Origin: Bordetella genomosp. 10 | GTDB lineage: Bacteria; Pseudomonadota; Gammaproteobacteria; Burkholderiales; Burkholderiaceae_B | Reading direction: 5' to 3' | NCBI RefSeq assembly: GCF_002261225.1 | Contig: NZ_NEVM01000002.1 | Coordinates: 496,001 to 560,000 of the forward strand | DNA: 64,000 nt | Shown here: in pieces, positions 1 through 8,945 of the stretch | How the letters are laid out: each line of letters begins with the position of its first letter | How positions within the stretch are numbered: position 1 is the first letter of the stretch | Position numbers and translations under genes: made by a program | The notes under the pieces: generated by a model | What the model saw: only the letters and a program-made list of their open reading frames with translations | Databases searched by the model: none | Told to the model about the DNA's origin: nothing

Positions 1-2421
1 CATCCGGAGCAAGCAGCCGATCCGGCGGTGGGCTTCCGCATCGCGGGGCTGTTCTGGGAACGCAATGGGCTCAACGCGCTGGCCGATGCCGGCCGGTTCG
101 ACGACATCACGGGCCGCATCAATGGCGGCCAGAATGGCGCGGAAGATCGCCGGCGCCTCTATGCCCTGGCGCTGGAAGTATTGCGCGGCAGCCTGCCCGA
201 TGCGGCGGCCGCCCCGGCGCCAGCCATGCGGCGCGCAGGCAAGGCGGGCGCCCGGCGCGCTGGGCAGGCGATGGCGGCGGAGGCGCTGCCGCGTGGCTGG
301 GAGGCCATTGCGCAAGCCGAGCCCGCGACGCCCGTGGACCAGAAGGCGAGCGGAGCTCGCCGCCGTGGCGGGGCGGACGCTTCGGCACGCAAGGGAGATG
401 CGAGCCCCGCTCTCGCGCGGCAGTTCGATGCCCGGCCCGACACACTGGATTTCCGCGATCAGATGTACACCCCCACGCTGATCGAAGTGCCCACGCACGT
501 ATCGCTGGGCGACTACCTGGAATGCAAGGTGCCCATCCTCGACCAGGGTTCCGAAGGGGCATGCACCGGCTATGGCCTGGCCACGGTGGCGCACTACCTG
601 TTGCTGCGCCGGCGCGTGGTGCCCGACGCAACGCCGGTAAGCCCACGCATGATGTATGACCTGGCCCGTCGCTATGACGAATGGCCGGGCGAGGACTATT
701 CCGGGTCCAGCGCGCGCGGCGCCATGAAGGGATGGCACAAGCACGGCGTCTGCGCCGAATCGCTTTACCCCAGCAGGGCGGGGAAGAAGGCCGCCAGGCA
801 AGGCGCGGCGATCGACGGCGGCCTGAACGACGAACGCGTGACCGATGCATTGCGCCGCCCGCTGGGCGCCTATTTCCGGGTCAACCACAAGGATCTGGTG
901 GCGATGCACTCGGCCATCGCGGAGGTCGGCGCGCTCTACGCCACCTGCTCCGTCCACGATGGCTGGTCTCGGACGGGGGCGGACGGCGTGATCGCGCAGT
1001 CGTCCGCGATCCTGGGCGGGCATGCCTTCGCCATCGTCGCCTACGACGAGCGCGGTTTCTGGATCCAGAACTCGTGGGGCTCGGACTGGGGCCGTGGCGG
1101 CTTCGGCCTGCTGAGCTACGACGACTGGCTGGAGAACGGCACCGACGTGTGGGTAGCCCGCCTGGGCGCGCCGGTGATGCTGCGGCGGGCGGAATCCACC
1201 GCGGCGGTGCACGCCACCACGGCGGCGCAGTCCGCCAGCTACTCCTACGCCGACTTGCGGCCGCACATCGTCAGCGTGGGCAACAACGGAGTGCTCAAGG
1301 CCGGCGGCGATTACGGCAGCACGCCCGAGGAACTGCGGCGCATTTTCGAGGAAGACATACCCCGCGCCACCGAAGGCTGGGCGGCGCCGCGGATACTGCT
1401 CTACGCGCACGGCGGTCTGGTCAGCGAGCAGGCCGCGGTGCAGCGGCTGGCCGAATACCGGCCGCCGCTATTGGAGGGCGAGGTATATCCGCTGGGCTTT
1501 ATCTGGCGTTCCGACTACTGGACCACCATCACCAACATCCTGCGCGATGCCGTCAGCCGCCGCAAACCCGAAGGCATACTGGATGCCTCCAAGGACTTCA
1601 TGCTGGATCGCCTCGATGACGCGTTGGAACCGCTGGCGCGCGTGCTCACCGGCAAGTCCTCCTGGAGCGAAATGAAGCAGAATGCCCTGGCTGCCAGCGA
1701 CAAGGGCGGCGCCGCCGAACTGGTGGCCGACCTGCTGCAGGCTTTGCGCAACCGCTTGCCGGCGCTGGAAGTTCATATGGTGGGACACAGCGCCGGCTCC
1801 ATCCTGCTGGCGCCGCTGGTAAGCCTGCTCGTCGCCCGGGGCGTCCCCGTCAAGAGCTGCACCTTGTGGGCGCCTGCTTGCCGGGTCGAGTTGTTCGAGC
1901 AGCATTACGTGCCCGCGTTGAAGGAAAAAAAGCTCGAGAAGATGACCATCTTCGCCCTGACCGACAAGGCCGAGCGAGACGACCAGTGCGGCCACATCTA
2001 CAACAAATCGCTGCTGTACCTGGTTTCCGACGCCTTCGAGGACCTGGCGCGCATTCCTTTGTTTCGCGATGGCCGCCCCATCCTCGGCATGGAGCGCTTC
2101 ATCGACCGCGACCTCATGCGCAAGCTGGGCGTGGATCTCGTGATGGCCCCCAACACAGAGCCGGACGATTCGCTCTCTGCCTCCAGCGCCAGCCACCATG
2201 GCGACTTCGACGACGACCAACGCACGGTCATGGCCACGTTCCGCCGCATCGCGCAGGCAGGCGGCAAGACGGCGGTTTCAAGAGGCGCCGCCGCGACGCG
2301 CGTGCGGACCAGGGCCACCAAGGACGGCGAGCAGCCGAAGAGGGCGCTTACCTTCAACCGTTCGGCATCCTCCATGCGCGACCAACGGCAACTCATCGAT
2401 CTGCGGACCAAGTCGAGTTAA
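1..2421 (+). CDS. Multi-hydrolase protein (GH19 end, papain-like C1 peptidase, alpha/beta hydrolase), 5' partial
   Basis: The reading frame is open to the left edge, so the true start lies outside. A GTG at 28 is the first possible start inside. The first ~60 residues (FWERNGLNALAD, then ITGRINGG and a NGxEDRRRLY stretch) match the C-terminal end of GH19 chitinase/endolysin domains. Counting from 28, a papain-type (C1) peptidase follows: Cys179 in QGSEGAC, His332 in GGHAF, Asn348 in QNSWGSDWG. A second hydrolase region begins near residue 450 (LLYAHGG) and has the nucleophile elbow GHSAG with Ser588, typical of alpha/beta serine hydrolases. All visible catalytic residues are present. No signal peptide can be judged because the N-terminus is missing. 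The combination of a cell-wall glycosidase, a cysteine peptidase and an esterase/lipase fold suggests a secreted or injected toxin such as a T6SS-type effector. That role is inference; no secretion or immunity gene adjoins it downstream. Confidence 0.8.
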   Translation, partial: HPEQAADPAVGFRIAGLFWERNGLNALADAGRFDDITGRINGGQNGAEDRRRLYALALEVLRGSLPDAAAAPAPAMRRAGKAGARRAGQAMAAEALPRGWEAIAQAEPATPVDQKASGARRRGGADASARKGDASPALARQFDARPDTLDFRDQMYTPTLIEVPTHVSLGDYLECKVPILDQGSEGACTGYGLATVAHYLLLRRRVVPDATPVSPRMMYDLARRYDEWPGEDYSGSSARGAMKGWHKHGVCAESLYPSRAGKKAARQGAAIDGGLNDERVTDALRRPLGAYFRVNHKDLVAMHSAIAEVGALYATCSVHDGWSRTGADGVIAQSSAILGGHAFAIVAYDERGFWIQNSWGSDWGRGGFGLLSYDDWLENGTDVWVARLGAPVMLRRAESTAAVHATTAAQSASYSYADLRPHIVSVGNNGVLKAGGDYGSTPEELRRIFEEDIPRATEGWAAPRILLYAHGGLVSEQAAVQRLAEYRPPLLEGEVYPLGFIWRSDYWTTITNILRDAVSRRKPEGILDASKDFMLDRLDDALEPLARVLTGKSSWSEMKQNALAASDKGGAAELVADLLQALRNRLPALEVHMVGHSAGSILLAPLVSLLVARGVPVKSCTLWAPACRVELFEQHYVPALKEKKLEKMTIFALTDKAERDDQCGHIYNKSLLYLVSDAFEDLARIPLFRDGRPILGMERFIDRDLMRKLGVDLVMAPNTEPDDSLSASSASHHGDFDDDQRTVMATFRRIAQAGGKTAVSRGAAATRVRTRATKDGEQPKRALTFNRSASSMRDQRQLIDLRTKSS

Positions 2422-2526
2422 TTGAGGCTTTAAACCGTCTTGGGCGCAGTTGGTAGATGCCTTGCCCGAAGTTCGGAGGAAGCGCGGCAGGCCACGTGGT
2501 GTGCCGGCATCGCCGCTTCATGCCCC

Positions 2527-3243
2527 TCAAAACCCCGCACGTCCAAGCGAGGCGCCGCCATCGACGTGCAGGGTCTGGCCGGTCATGAATCCGGCATCGT
2601 CGGACAACAGGAACGCGATGGTTGCGGCGATTTCGTCCGGTTTGCCGAAGCGGCCCATCGGGACGCCGGAGAGATAGCGGCGTTCGCCCTCGCTGCCCGC
2701 CGGGTTGTTGGCGCGGAACAGTTCGGTTTCGGTCGGGCCGGGCGCCACGGCGTTGACCGTGATGCCGGTATCGGCCAGCTCCAGTCCCCAGCCGCGGGTG
2801 AAGCTGACCAGCGCGGCCTTGGCCGCCGCGTAGGCCGTGCGCTGCGGCATGCCGAGGATGGTCAGGCTGGAAATATTGACGATGCGGCCCCAGCCGCGGG
2901 CTTTCATGCCCGGCAAGGCCGCCTGCGCGGCCGCCAGGGCGGGATGCAGGTTGACGCGCAGGACTTCATCGAGCGTGGGCAGGGTGACATCGGCCAGCGG
3001 CGCCGGGCGGACGAGACCCACGTTGTTCACCACGCCGTCCAGCGGGAACCGCTGCACGATGCCTTCCAGCGCCGTTCGCGTGGCGTCGTCATCGCCCAGG
3101 TCCACGGAGAGGAAGGCGCCGGGAAAATCGTCCGGCGCGGTGCGCGCGATGCCGACGACGCGATGACCGGCGGCGGCCAATCGCAGCGAGAGGGCAAGGC
3201 CGATGCCCTTGCTTGCGCCGGTGACGAGAAAGGTGCGGGACAT
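2527..3243 (-). CDS. SDR family NAD(P)-dependent oxidoreductase (FabG-like)
   Basis: This is a 238-residue classical short-chain dehydrogenase. The N-terminal cofactor motif TGASKGIG, the NNVG motif near residue 82, and the Ser/Tyr/Lys catalytic set (SSLT, then YAAAK) are all present. The family C-terminal PGPTETE and FLLSDDAGFMTGQ segments follow. The ATG at 3243 is preferred because AAGGAG lies 6 bases upstream; the longer frame to 3267 lacks such a site. It lies 60 bases downstream of the peroxiredoxin-like gene on the same strand and is probably co-transcribed with it. The family reduces ketones or oxidises alcohols with NAD(P)H. The substrate cannot be told; FabG itself normally sits in a fatty-acid cluster, which is absent here. 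Confidence 0.88.
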   Translation of the reverse strand: MSRTFLVTGASKGIGLALSLRLAAAGHRVVGIARTAPDDFPGAFLSVDLGDDDATRTALEGIVQRFPLDGVVNNVGLVRPAPLADVTLPTLDEVLRVNLHPALAAAQAALPGMKARGWGRIVNISSLTILGMPQRTAYAAAKAALVSFTRGWGLELADTGITVNAVAPGPTETELFRANNPAGSEGERRYLSGVPMGRFGKPDEIAATIAFLLSDDAGFMTGQTLHVDGGASLGRAGF

Positions 3244-3255
3244 GCGTGCTCCTTC

Positions 3256-3279
3256 GCCGCTCGCCAAGCGGCGAGCGGC
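3256..3279 (-). other. Intercistronic stem-loop
   Basis: A perfect 10-bp inverted repeat (GCCGCTCGCC / GGCGAGCGGC) with an AAGC loop sits between the peroxiredoxin-like gene and the downstream SDR gene, just upstream of the SDR ribosome-binding site. It has no T-tract on the minus strand, so it is more likely an mRNA stability or partial attenuation element than a strong terminator. Confidence 0.5.
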
Positions 3280-3282
3280 ATT

Positions 3283-3308
3283 CGGTTGATTCAGGCGGTT
3301 GATTCAGG
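3283..3308. repeat. 13-bp tandem duplication across the peroxiredoxin stop
   Basis: CGGTTGATTCAGG occurs twice in perfect tandem (3283-3295 and 3296-3308). The second copy contains the stop codon of the minus-strand peroxiredoxin-like gene, so the first copy is extra 3' untranslated sequence. It probably arose by slippage and has no effect on the protein. Confidence 0.7.
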
Positions 3309-3969
3309 CGGCGGCCTTGCGAATGGCCGGCAGCATTTCCGACGGATCGGGGCGACGGGTGTAGTCGGGATTGACCTCGGCATAGACGATGGTCCCGTCC
3401 GGCGCGATCACGTAACGGGCCGGCATCGGCAGGGTCCAGCTCGGATCGCCGTTGAATGCCGGCAGGTCGTTCTTCAGCGATTTGTAGAGGTCCACCAGGT
3501 AGTCCTGCAGCTCGAAGCGCAGGCCGAACGCGGCGGCCACGTCGTTGCGCGTGTCCGAAAGGATCGGGAATTCCAGCGCGTTCTGGCGCACGGACTTGCG
3601 GCTGTTGGCAGCCACCTGCGGCGAGATCGCCACCACGTTGGCGCCCGCTTCGCGGATGTCCGGCAACGCGGCTTGCAACGCCTGCAATTCCATATTGCAG
3701 TACGGGCACCAGACGCCGCGGTAGAACGTCACCACCAGCGGCCCCTGGCGCAGCAGGTCGGCGGAAGAGACCGGTTTGCCCTCCGGGTCGTTGAGGGTGA
3801 AGGCAGGCGCTTGGTCGCCAGCCTTCAGCGCTTTCTGCGCCGCGCCGGAAGCAATGAGCTCAGCGGTGGCGCGGTGCATGGTGTCGATGACCGGGCGAGG
3901 CACGCTGTAGGGCGGCTTGCCGGCCTCGAAGTCGGCCTTGAAGGCGTCGAGTTTGTCTTGCAGCGACAT
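3304..3969 (-). CDS. Peroxiredoxin-like (AhpC/TSA family) protein
   Basis: This 221-residue thioredoxin-fold protein has the redox motif CPYC at residues 88-91 (YRGVWCPYCN). Ahead of it is the typical GDQAPAFTLNDPEG segment of peroxiredoxin-like proteins. The family reduces peroxides or disulfides in the cytoplasm. The start at 3969 is chosen over the longer frame to 4278 because a GAGGAG site lies just upstream and the extension has no domain character. It is divergent from a LysR gene (4121) across about 150 bases, a layout that often means the regulator controls it. The SDR gene follows on the same strand. Peroxidase activity is inferred from the family, not shown. Confidence 0.85.
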   Translation of the reverse strand: MSLQDKLDAFKADFEAGKPPYSVPRPVIDTMHRATAELIASGAAQKALKAGDQAPAFTLNDPEGKPVSSADLLRQGPLVVTFYRGVWCPYCNMELQALQAALPDIREAGANVVAISPQVAANSRKSVRQNALEFPILSDTRNDVAAAFGLRFELQDYLVDLYKSLKNDLPAFNGDPSWTLPMPARYVIAPDGTIVYAEVNPDYTRRPDPSEMLPAIRKAAA

Positions 3970-4120
3970 GGGGAATCTCCTCGGAGGGATTGGTGAAGGA
4001 AGGGTCGGGAATCGGGGGAAGCCGATACAGCCTGGAAGCTGTTGACCGGGATTCTGGATGGTCTCCGGGAGGAATGGCAGATATGATGTAGCCATAATTC
4101 TTATTCCTGTAAGGAATGGC

Positions 4121-5020
4121 ATGGACCGATTGCTGGCGATGACCACCTTCGTGCGCGTGGTGGAAGCGTCTTCCTTCTCCGGCGCCGCGCGCGTGCTGGG
4201 CGTCGGCCAGCCGGCGGTTTCCAAGACCGTGGCGCAACTGGAGCAGCGGCTGAACGTGAAACTTCTGCTGCGCTCCACGCATGGGCTGACGCCGACCGAA
4301 GCGGGCTTGCGTTTCTATGAGCGCGCGCGCGTCGCCATACAGGAAGCGGACGAGGCCGAGCTGGCCGCGCAAGGGGAGGGCGCCGGATTGTCCGGCCGAC
4401 TGCGCATCTCGGCGGCGCCCACGTTCGCGCGCTTGCACGTCATTCCGCATCTGCCGCGGTTTCTGGCCGAGCATCCCGGTCTTGAAGTGGACGTGGTGCT
4501 GGACGATCGCACGATCGACCTGATCGCCGAAGGCATCGATATCTCGTTGCGGATGGGGACGCTGGCCGATTCGGGCATCGTGGCGCGCAAGTTGGCGTCA
4601 TCGCGCCGGTCCGTGTTCGCCACGGCCGCATACCTGAAGCGCGCCGGAAGACCGCGCGTTCCCGCCGACCTGGCCGATCACGAAACGCTGGTGTTCCCGC
4701 AATTGAGCAATGCGTGGAGCTTCAGCCGCGACGGCGCCGAGGTATCGGTGCTGGTGCGGGGCCGGGCGCGCTTCAGCGCCGCCGAGGGGATTCGCGCCGC
4801 CGTGCTCGCCGACATGGGCTTGGCCATCGCGTCGGACTGGATGTTCGCGCCGGAACTGGCCGATGGCCGGGTGCTTCGCTTGCTGGAGAAGTGGTCGCTT
4901 CCCGACATCGACCTATGGGCGGTGTTCCCGACGGGGCGCCTGGCCACGGCCAAGGCGCGCCTGTTCGCGGAGTTCGTCGAGGAGGTGATGTGCGCCGGCG
5001 ACCGGATCTATCGAGGATAG
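4121..5020 (+). CDS. LysR family transcriptional regulator
   Basis: This 299-residue regulator has an N-terminal winged helix (residues 1-60: FVRVVEASSFSGAARVLGV, then QPAVSKTVAQLE) and a LysR substrate-binding domain. It resembles the branch that regulates neighbouring oxidoreductase genes (CrgA/DsdC-like). The ATG at 4121 gives the canonical MDRLLAMTTF beginning and is preceded by TAAGGAA. The longer frame from 4058 overlaps the promoter region. It is divergent from the peroxiredoxin-like/SDR pair, so it probably controls those genes and itself. Confidence 0.88.
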   Translation: MDRLLAMTTFVRVVEASSFSGAARVLGVGQPAVSKTVAQLEQRLNVKLLLRSTHGLTPTEAGLRFYERARVAIQEADEAELAAQGEGAGLSGRLRISAAPTFARLHVIPHLPRFLAEHPGLEVDVVLDDRTIDLIAEGIDISLRMGTLADSGIVARKLASSRRSVFATAAYLKRAGRPRVPADLADHETLVFPQLSNAWSFSRDGAEVSVLVRGRARFSAAEGIRAAVLADMGLAIASDWMFAPELADGRVLRLLEKWSLPDIDLWAVFPTGRLATAKARLFAEFVEEVMCAGDRIYRG

Positions 5021-5084
5021 TCTCGTCGCGCCCGGGCACGGCCCCGCGGGACGGTGCGCCCGAACTCCCCGAACCTGCCTGCCG

Positions 5085-6569
5085 CTAGTGCGCCGGCCCG
5101 GCCAAAGCCTTCGTCCCGGCCTTGTCGTGCGTGGCGTACTTCTCGATCATCGTCGCACTGGCTCGATTCAATCCCGAGATATCGACGGCAATGCCATTGC
5201 GGCGGAACTTGTCGACGATGCGATCCAGCGCCTCGATCGCCGTGATATCCCAGAAATGCGCATGGCTCAGGTCGAGATGGACCGACCGGACTGACTCCTT
5301 GAAATCGAACTCCGACACCAGGGCCTCCGACGAGGCAAAGAACACTTGTCCGCGGACGATGTAGCGGCGTTCGTCCGCCTGCTCGTCCAGTGTCGAGTCC
5401 ACGCTCAGGATGCGGCGGGCTTTTTCGGTGAAGAAGACGGCGCTGAGGAGGACGCCCAGTCCCACGCCGATAGCCAGGTTGCCGGTGGAGACGACGGCCG
5501 CCACGGTGGCGAGCATGACCACCGACGACGTCTTCGGATTGGTTCTCAGCTTGACCAGGGAGCGCCAGTCGAAGGTGCTGATCGATACCATGATCATCAC
5601 CGCGACGAGCGCGGCCATCGGGATCTGCCGTACCCAGGGGCCGAGGAAGACCACCAGGACGAGCAGGAACGCGCCGGCGACGAAGGTGGACAGGCGTCCG
5701 CGTCCGCCCGATTTCAGGTTGATGACGGTCTGCCCGATCATCGCGCAGCCCGGCATGCCGCCGAGAAATCCCGCCACGATGTTGGCGCAACCCTGGCCGC
5801 GGCATTCGCGGTTCTTGTCGCTGGACGTGTCGGTGAAATCATCGACGATGCTGGCGGTCATCAAGGACTCCAGCAAGCCGACCACGGCGATGCTGGCCGA
5901 ATAAGGGAAGACGATGCGCAGCGTTTCCAGCGACCACGGCACTTGCGGCAGCGCGAGGATGGGCAATCGGTTCGGAAACGCGCCCATGTCGCCCACGGTG
6001 CGCAATTGCAGATGCAGCGCCATCGAAATGGCGGTGAGCACGACGATGCACACGAGCGGCGAGGGAACGGCCTTGGTGAAGCGGGGAAGCAGGTAGATGA
6101 TCGCCAAGCCGCCGGCCACCATGACGTAGACGTACCAGGCGGCATTCTGCAATTGCGAGATCTGCGCCAGGAAAATCAGGATCGCCAGGGCATTGACGAA
6201 ACCGGTGATGACCGAGCGCGACACGAAGCGCATCAGCGAGCCGAGTTTCAGGTAGCCGGCCGCGATCTGCAGCACGCCGGCCAGGATGCCGGCAAGCAGC
6301 AGGTATTGGACGCCATGCGTCTTGACCAGGTCGCTGACCAGCAGCGCCACCGCGCCGGTGGCCGCGGAGATCATGCCGGGACGGCCGCCGGCGATGGCGG
6401 ACACGACGGCGATGCTGAAGGCGGCGTACAGGCCGACCTGGGGATCGACGCCCGCGATGATGGAGAAGGCGAGCGCTTCGGGAATGAGCGCCAGGGCGAC
6501 GACGATGCCGGCCAGGATGTCGGCGCGCACGTTGGAGAACCATTCCTCGCGGAAGGTATGCGTTTTCAT
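5085..6569 (-). CDS. SulP family inorganic anion transporter with STAS domain
   Basis: This 494-residue inner-membrane protein belongs to the SulP (SLC26-like) family, whose members carry sulfate, bicarbonate or other anions. The N-terminus (residues 10-50: [19 protein letters not shown], then [12 protein letters not shown]) is the diagnostic start of the transmembrane domain. Around ten hydrophobic segments follow to about residue 375. The last ~110 residues form a cytoplasmic STAS domain. At 494 residues it is one of the shorter bacterial SulP forms. It stands alone, with its 3' end facing a LysR gene. The ion is not predictable from sequence. Confidence 0.9.
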   Translation of the reverse strand: MKTHTFREEWFSNVRADILAGIVVALALIPEALAFSIIAGVDPQVGLYAAFSIAVVSAIAGGRPGMISAATGAVALLVSDLVKTHGVQYLLLAGILAGVLQIAAGYLKLGSLMRFVSRSVITGFVNALAILIFLAQISQLQNAAWYVYVMVAGGLAIIYLLPRFTKAVPSPLVCIVVLTAISMALHLQLRTVGDMGAFPNRLPILALPQVPWSLETLRIVFPYSASIAVVGLLESLMTASIVDDFTDTSSDKNRECRGQGCANIVAGFLGGMPGCAMIGQTVINLKSGGRGRLSTFVAGAFLLVLVVFLGPWVRQIPMAALVAVMIMVSISTFDWRSLVKLRTNPKTSSVVMLATVAAVVSTGNLAIGVGLGVLLSAVFFTEKARRILSVDSTLDEQADERRYIVRGQVFFASSEALVSEFDFKESVRSVHLDLSHAHFWDITAIEALDRIVDKFRRNGIAVDISGLNRASATMIEKYATHDKAGTKALAGPAH

Positions 6570-6708
6570 GGGAGGGCCTGGGGAAGAAGGACGCGGATCA
6601 GGCCGGCTGGAGAGGATCGCAGGGAATTAGCGGCTGAAACGTTGCAGCGCGGCATTCTAGGACATCGAGCAGGAGGCGTCCAACAGGAGGTGTCTATTCG
6701 GCCGGAGC

Positions 6709-7644
6709 TCACGCGGCCATGTGCCTGGGCATCCATTCGCAGAATACCTGGACGGCGATCGAATCCGTTTCCTTGCGCCATAGCAGGCCTATGGGGCGGA
6801 TCGGATCCTGGCGCGCGACGTCCAGGACGCACACCTGGCCCGTGGCGAGGGCGGGGCCGGCCAGGGTATGCGGCAGCAGCACCAGCGCGTCGCTTTCCGC
6901 GACCATGGTGGTGATGGCCGACAAGGAACTGGTGGTGATGTTGACGAGGGCGGGGCGGACCGGGCTGTCCTTGTACCAACTGTCGAACAGGACGCGGCCG
7001 GTCATGCTGTGGGGAAACGCGAGCCATTGCTCCTTGGCCAGCACGGACAGGTCCAGGCGGCGCCGGCGCGCGAGGCGATGTCCTGTCCGCGCCAACACGA
7101 CCGGCCGGTCGGGCAGCAGCGGGACGAAGCGGCAGCCCTGCGGCGTCTGCGAAGGTTGCCGTATCAGCAATACGTCCACGGTGCCGGTGGCCAGGTCCTC
7201 GAGCAGGGCCGCGCTCTTGCCCTCGTTCAGGTGGAAATGGATTTCGCGGTGGGCCTGCGCGAAATGCGCGAGGGCCGACATGATGGGGCCATGGCAGGCC
7301 GCGGGCATGGCGCCGATATGCACGACGCCCGCCGCGCCCGATTGCAGGTCGGAGAGCGATTGCGTCGCGGTTTGCGCCACCTGCAACATGCTGCGCAGGA
7401 AGGGCAGGAGCGTGCGGCACGCCGGGGTGGGGCGCATGCCGCGCGCGTGCCGCTCGAAGAGCCGCGTTTCGGCCAGCCGTTCCAGGTCCCCCAGCAGCTT
7501 CACCACGCTGGGCTGGCTGATGTCCGCCTCCGCCGCCACTTTGTGCGTGTTGCCGAGATCGGCGGTCAAGACCACGAGTTGGAGATGGCGAAGCCGGACT
7601 TTGCCGATCATCCGGTTCAGCAGGGTGGGTGCGTCGCGAGTCAT
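6709..7644 (-). CDS. LysR family transcriptional regulator (GbpR/CbpR-like)
   Basis: This 311-residue protein has a helix-turn-helix at residues 15-75 (RLRHLQLVVLTADLGNTHKVA, then QPSVVKLLGDLE) and a LysR co-inducer domain. The RLRHLQ opening and PSVVK recognition helix are typical of the galactose-binding regulator type. It is divergent from the Bug receptor gene at 7832 with 187 bases between the starts, so control of that receptor is likely. The upstream intergenic stretch is visibly richer in A+T. Confidence 0.87.
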   Translation of the reverse strand: MTRDAPTLLNRMIGKVRLRHLQLVVLTADLGNTHKVAAEADISQPSVVKLLGDLERLAETRLFERHARGMRPTPACRTLLPFLRSMLQVAQTATQSLSDLQSGAAGVVHIGAMPAACHGPIMSALAHFAQAHREIHFHLNEGKSAALLEDLATGTVDVLLIRQPSQTPQGCRFVPLLPDRPVVLARTGHRLARRRRLDLSVLAKEQWLAFPHSMTGRVLFDSWYKDSPVRPALVNITTSSLSAITTMVAESDALVLLPHTLAGPALATGQVCVLDVARQDPIRPIGLLWRKETDSIAVQVFCEWMPRHMAA

Positions 7645-7831
7645 GGAGGCCGAGGTTGGCGTGTCTAAGGGAGTTTATCAAGGAACCGATAGCATTTTGG
7701 CATCGTTCGGGTCGATTTGCTTTTGCTCCTTGCATTGGAGGACAGGACAATGCCCGGCAGCGCATGCCATCACGATGGACTCGTGGCGGGCCGTCCTTCA
7801 TATTCAACATCCATAACGACAAGGGGTTTTC

Positions 7832-8824
7832 ATGTCCGGTTTCATTTCCCATATTCCAGGACGCCGCGCCTGGCTGTGCGGCGCGGCCGCCCTGGCGCTC
7901 GGCCTGGCGGCGCCCACGTATGCCGATACGTTTCCGTCGGGGCGCATCACGCTGGTCGTGGCGTTTCCCGCGGGCGGCACCAACGACGCCGTGGCCCGTT
8001 ATCTGGCCGAGCCCCTGGGCAGGATCCTGGGCCAGCCGGTGGTCGTGGACAATGTCGGCGGGGCGGCGGGCGCCATCGGGGCCGCGCAGGTCGCGCGCGC
8101 CGCGCCTGATGGCTATACGCTGCTATTGGGATCGGTCAACGAGACCGTGTTGGCGCCCATCACCAACCCCTCGGTGCGGTATGGCTACAAGGATTTCACG
8201 CCGATCGCCAAGGTAGGCAGCACCGCCTTCGTGGTGGTCGGCCGCAAGGACCTCCCGGCCAACAGTATCGACGAGGTCGTGCAGCTCGCGCGCCAGAAAC
8301 CCGGCACCCTGACTTTCGGCAGCACGGGCGTGGGGTCGTACCAGCAGATCGTCATGGAGAACATCCAGCAATTGACGGGCGTTTCCATGGTCCACGTTCC
8401 CTATCGCGGCGGCGGTCCCATGCTCACGGACCTGCTGGGAGGCCAGATCGACCTGGCGGTAAGCCTGCCCACGACGATGCTGCCGCAGATCAACCGGAAA
8501 AGCGTCAAGGCCTACGGCGTCACCGGCCAGACCCGCGACCCGGCCGCGCCCGAACTGCCGTCCATCAACGAGGGCAAGGAAATCAAGGGCGTGGATTTCG
8601 TGTTCTGGTTCGGCGTGTTCGGTCCCAAGAGCCTGCCCGAGGATCGCCGGACCCGTTTGCAGGCCGCCGTCGTCCAGGTGCTGAACGACGCCACGGTGCG
8701 CAAGCAGTTGCAAGCCGCGGGCCTCGCGGTGGCGACGCCGCAGGAACAGGCCTCGCTGCCGGCCTTCCTGGCCGAGGAGGACGCCAAGCTGCGCGCGGCG
8801 ACCAGCAAGATGAAGTTCGAGTGA
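7832..8824 (+). CDS. Bug family periplasmic solute receptor (TctC-like)
   Basis: This 330-residue extracytoplasmic receptor of the tripartite tricarboxylate transporter type has a signal peptide (residues ~10-31, ending near APTYA). Next come the Bug hallmarks: ITLVVAFPAGGTNDAVAR, PDGYTLLLG and the VPYRGGGPMLTDLLGGQ segment. The family binds small carboxylates in a two-lobed cleft. No TctA/TctB membrane genes accompany it, so it is an orphan receptor that probably uses membrane components encoded elsewhere or acts in signalling. The upstream divergent LysR (7644) is the likely regulator. Confidence 0.9.
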   Translation: MSGFISHIPGRRAWLCGAAALALGLAAPTYADTFPSGRITLVVAFPAGGTNDAVARYLAEPLGRILGQPVVVDNVGGAAGAIGAAQVARAAPDGYTLLLGSVNETVLAPITNPSVRYGYKDFTPIAKVGSTAFVVVGRKDLPANSIDEVVQLARQKPGTLTFGSTGVGSYQQIVMENIQQLTGVSMVHVPYRGGGPMLTDLLGGQIDLAVSLPTTMLPQINRKSVKAYGVTGQTRDPAAPELPSINEGKEIKGVDFVFWFGVFGPKSLPEDRRTRLQAAVVQVLNDATVRKQLQAAGLAVATPQEQASLPAFLAEEDAKLRAATSKMKFE

Positions 8825-8832
8825 ACGCAGGT

Positions 8833-8870
8833 GGGCGGCGCGTCATGCAGTCCGTTGCAGGACGCCGCCC
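8833..8870. terminator. Possible stem-loop between convergent genes
   Basis: GGGCGGCG (8833-8840) and CGCCGCCC (8863-8870) are complementary, with a 22-base loop, in the gap between the Bug gene and the convergent LysR gene. There is no T-tract and the loop is long, so termination here is only a possibility. Confidence 0.3.
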
Positions 8871-8945
8871 GGGGTTGCCGCCTGTTCGGACGCTCATTCT
8901 CCATGAGCGACCGGGAGCACCGGGCCACGGCTGCAAGCACGGCGC

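Noticed and set aside
2440..3996. 518-codon plus-strand frame
   Set aside because: It is antisense to the SDR and peroxiredoxin-like genes, which carry proper catalytic motifs and ribosome-binding sites.
5021..5084. Hairpin terminator between LysR and SulP genes
   Set aside because: Possible pairing of CGGGCAC with GTGCGCCCG needs bulges and has no T-run; too weak to list.
5346..6914. 522-codon plus-strand frame over the SulP gene
   Set aside because: Composition is His/Gly/Asp/Arg-rich and unstructured; the opposite strand encodes a textbook SulP transporter.
8825..8945. Strong intrinsic terminator
   Set aside because: The only stem has a 22-base loop and no T-tract, so it is listed only as a weak candidate.
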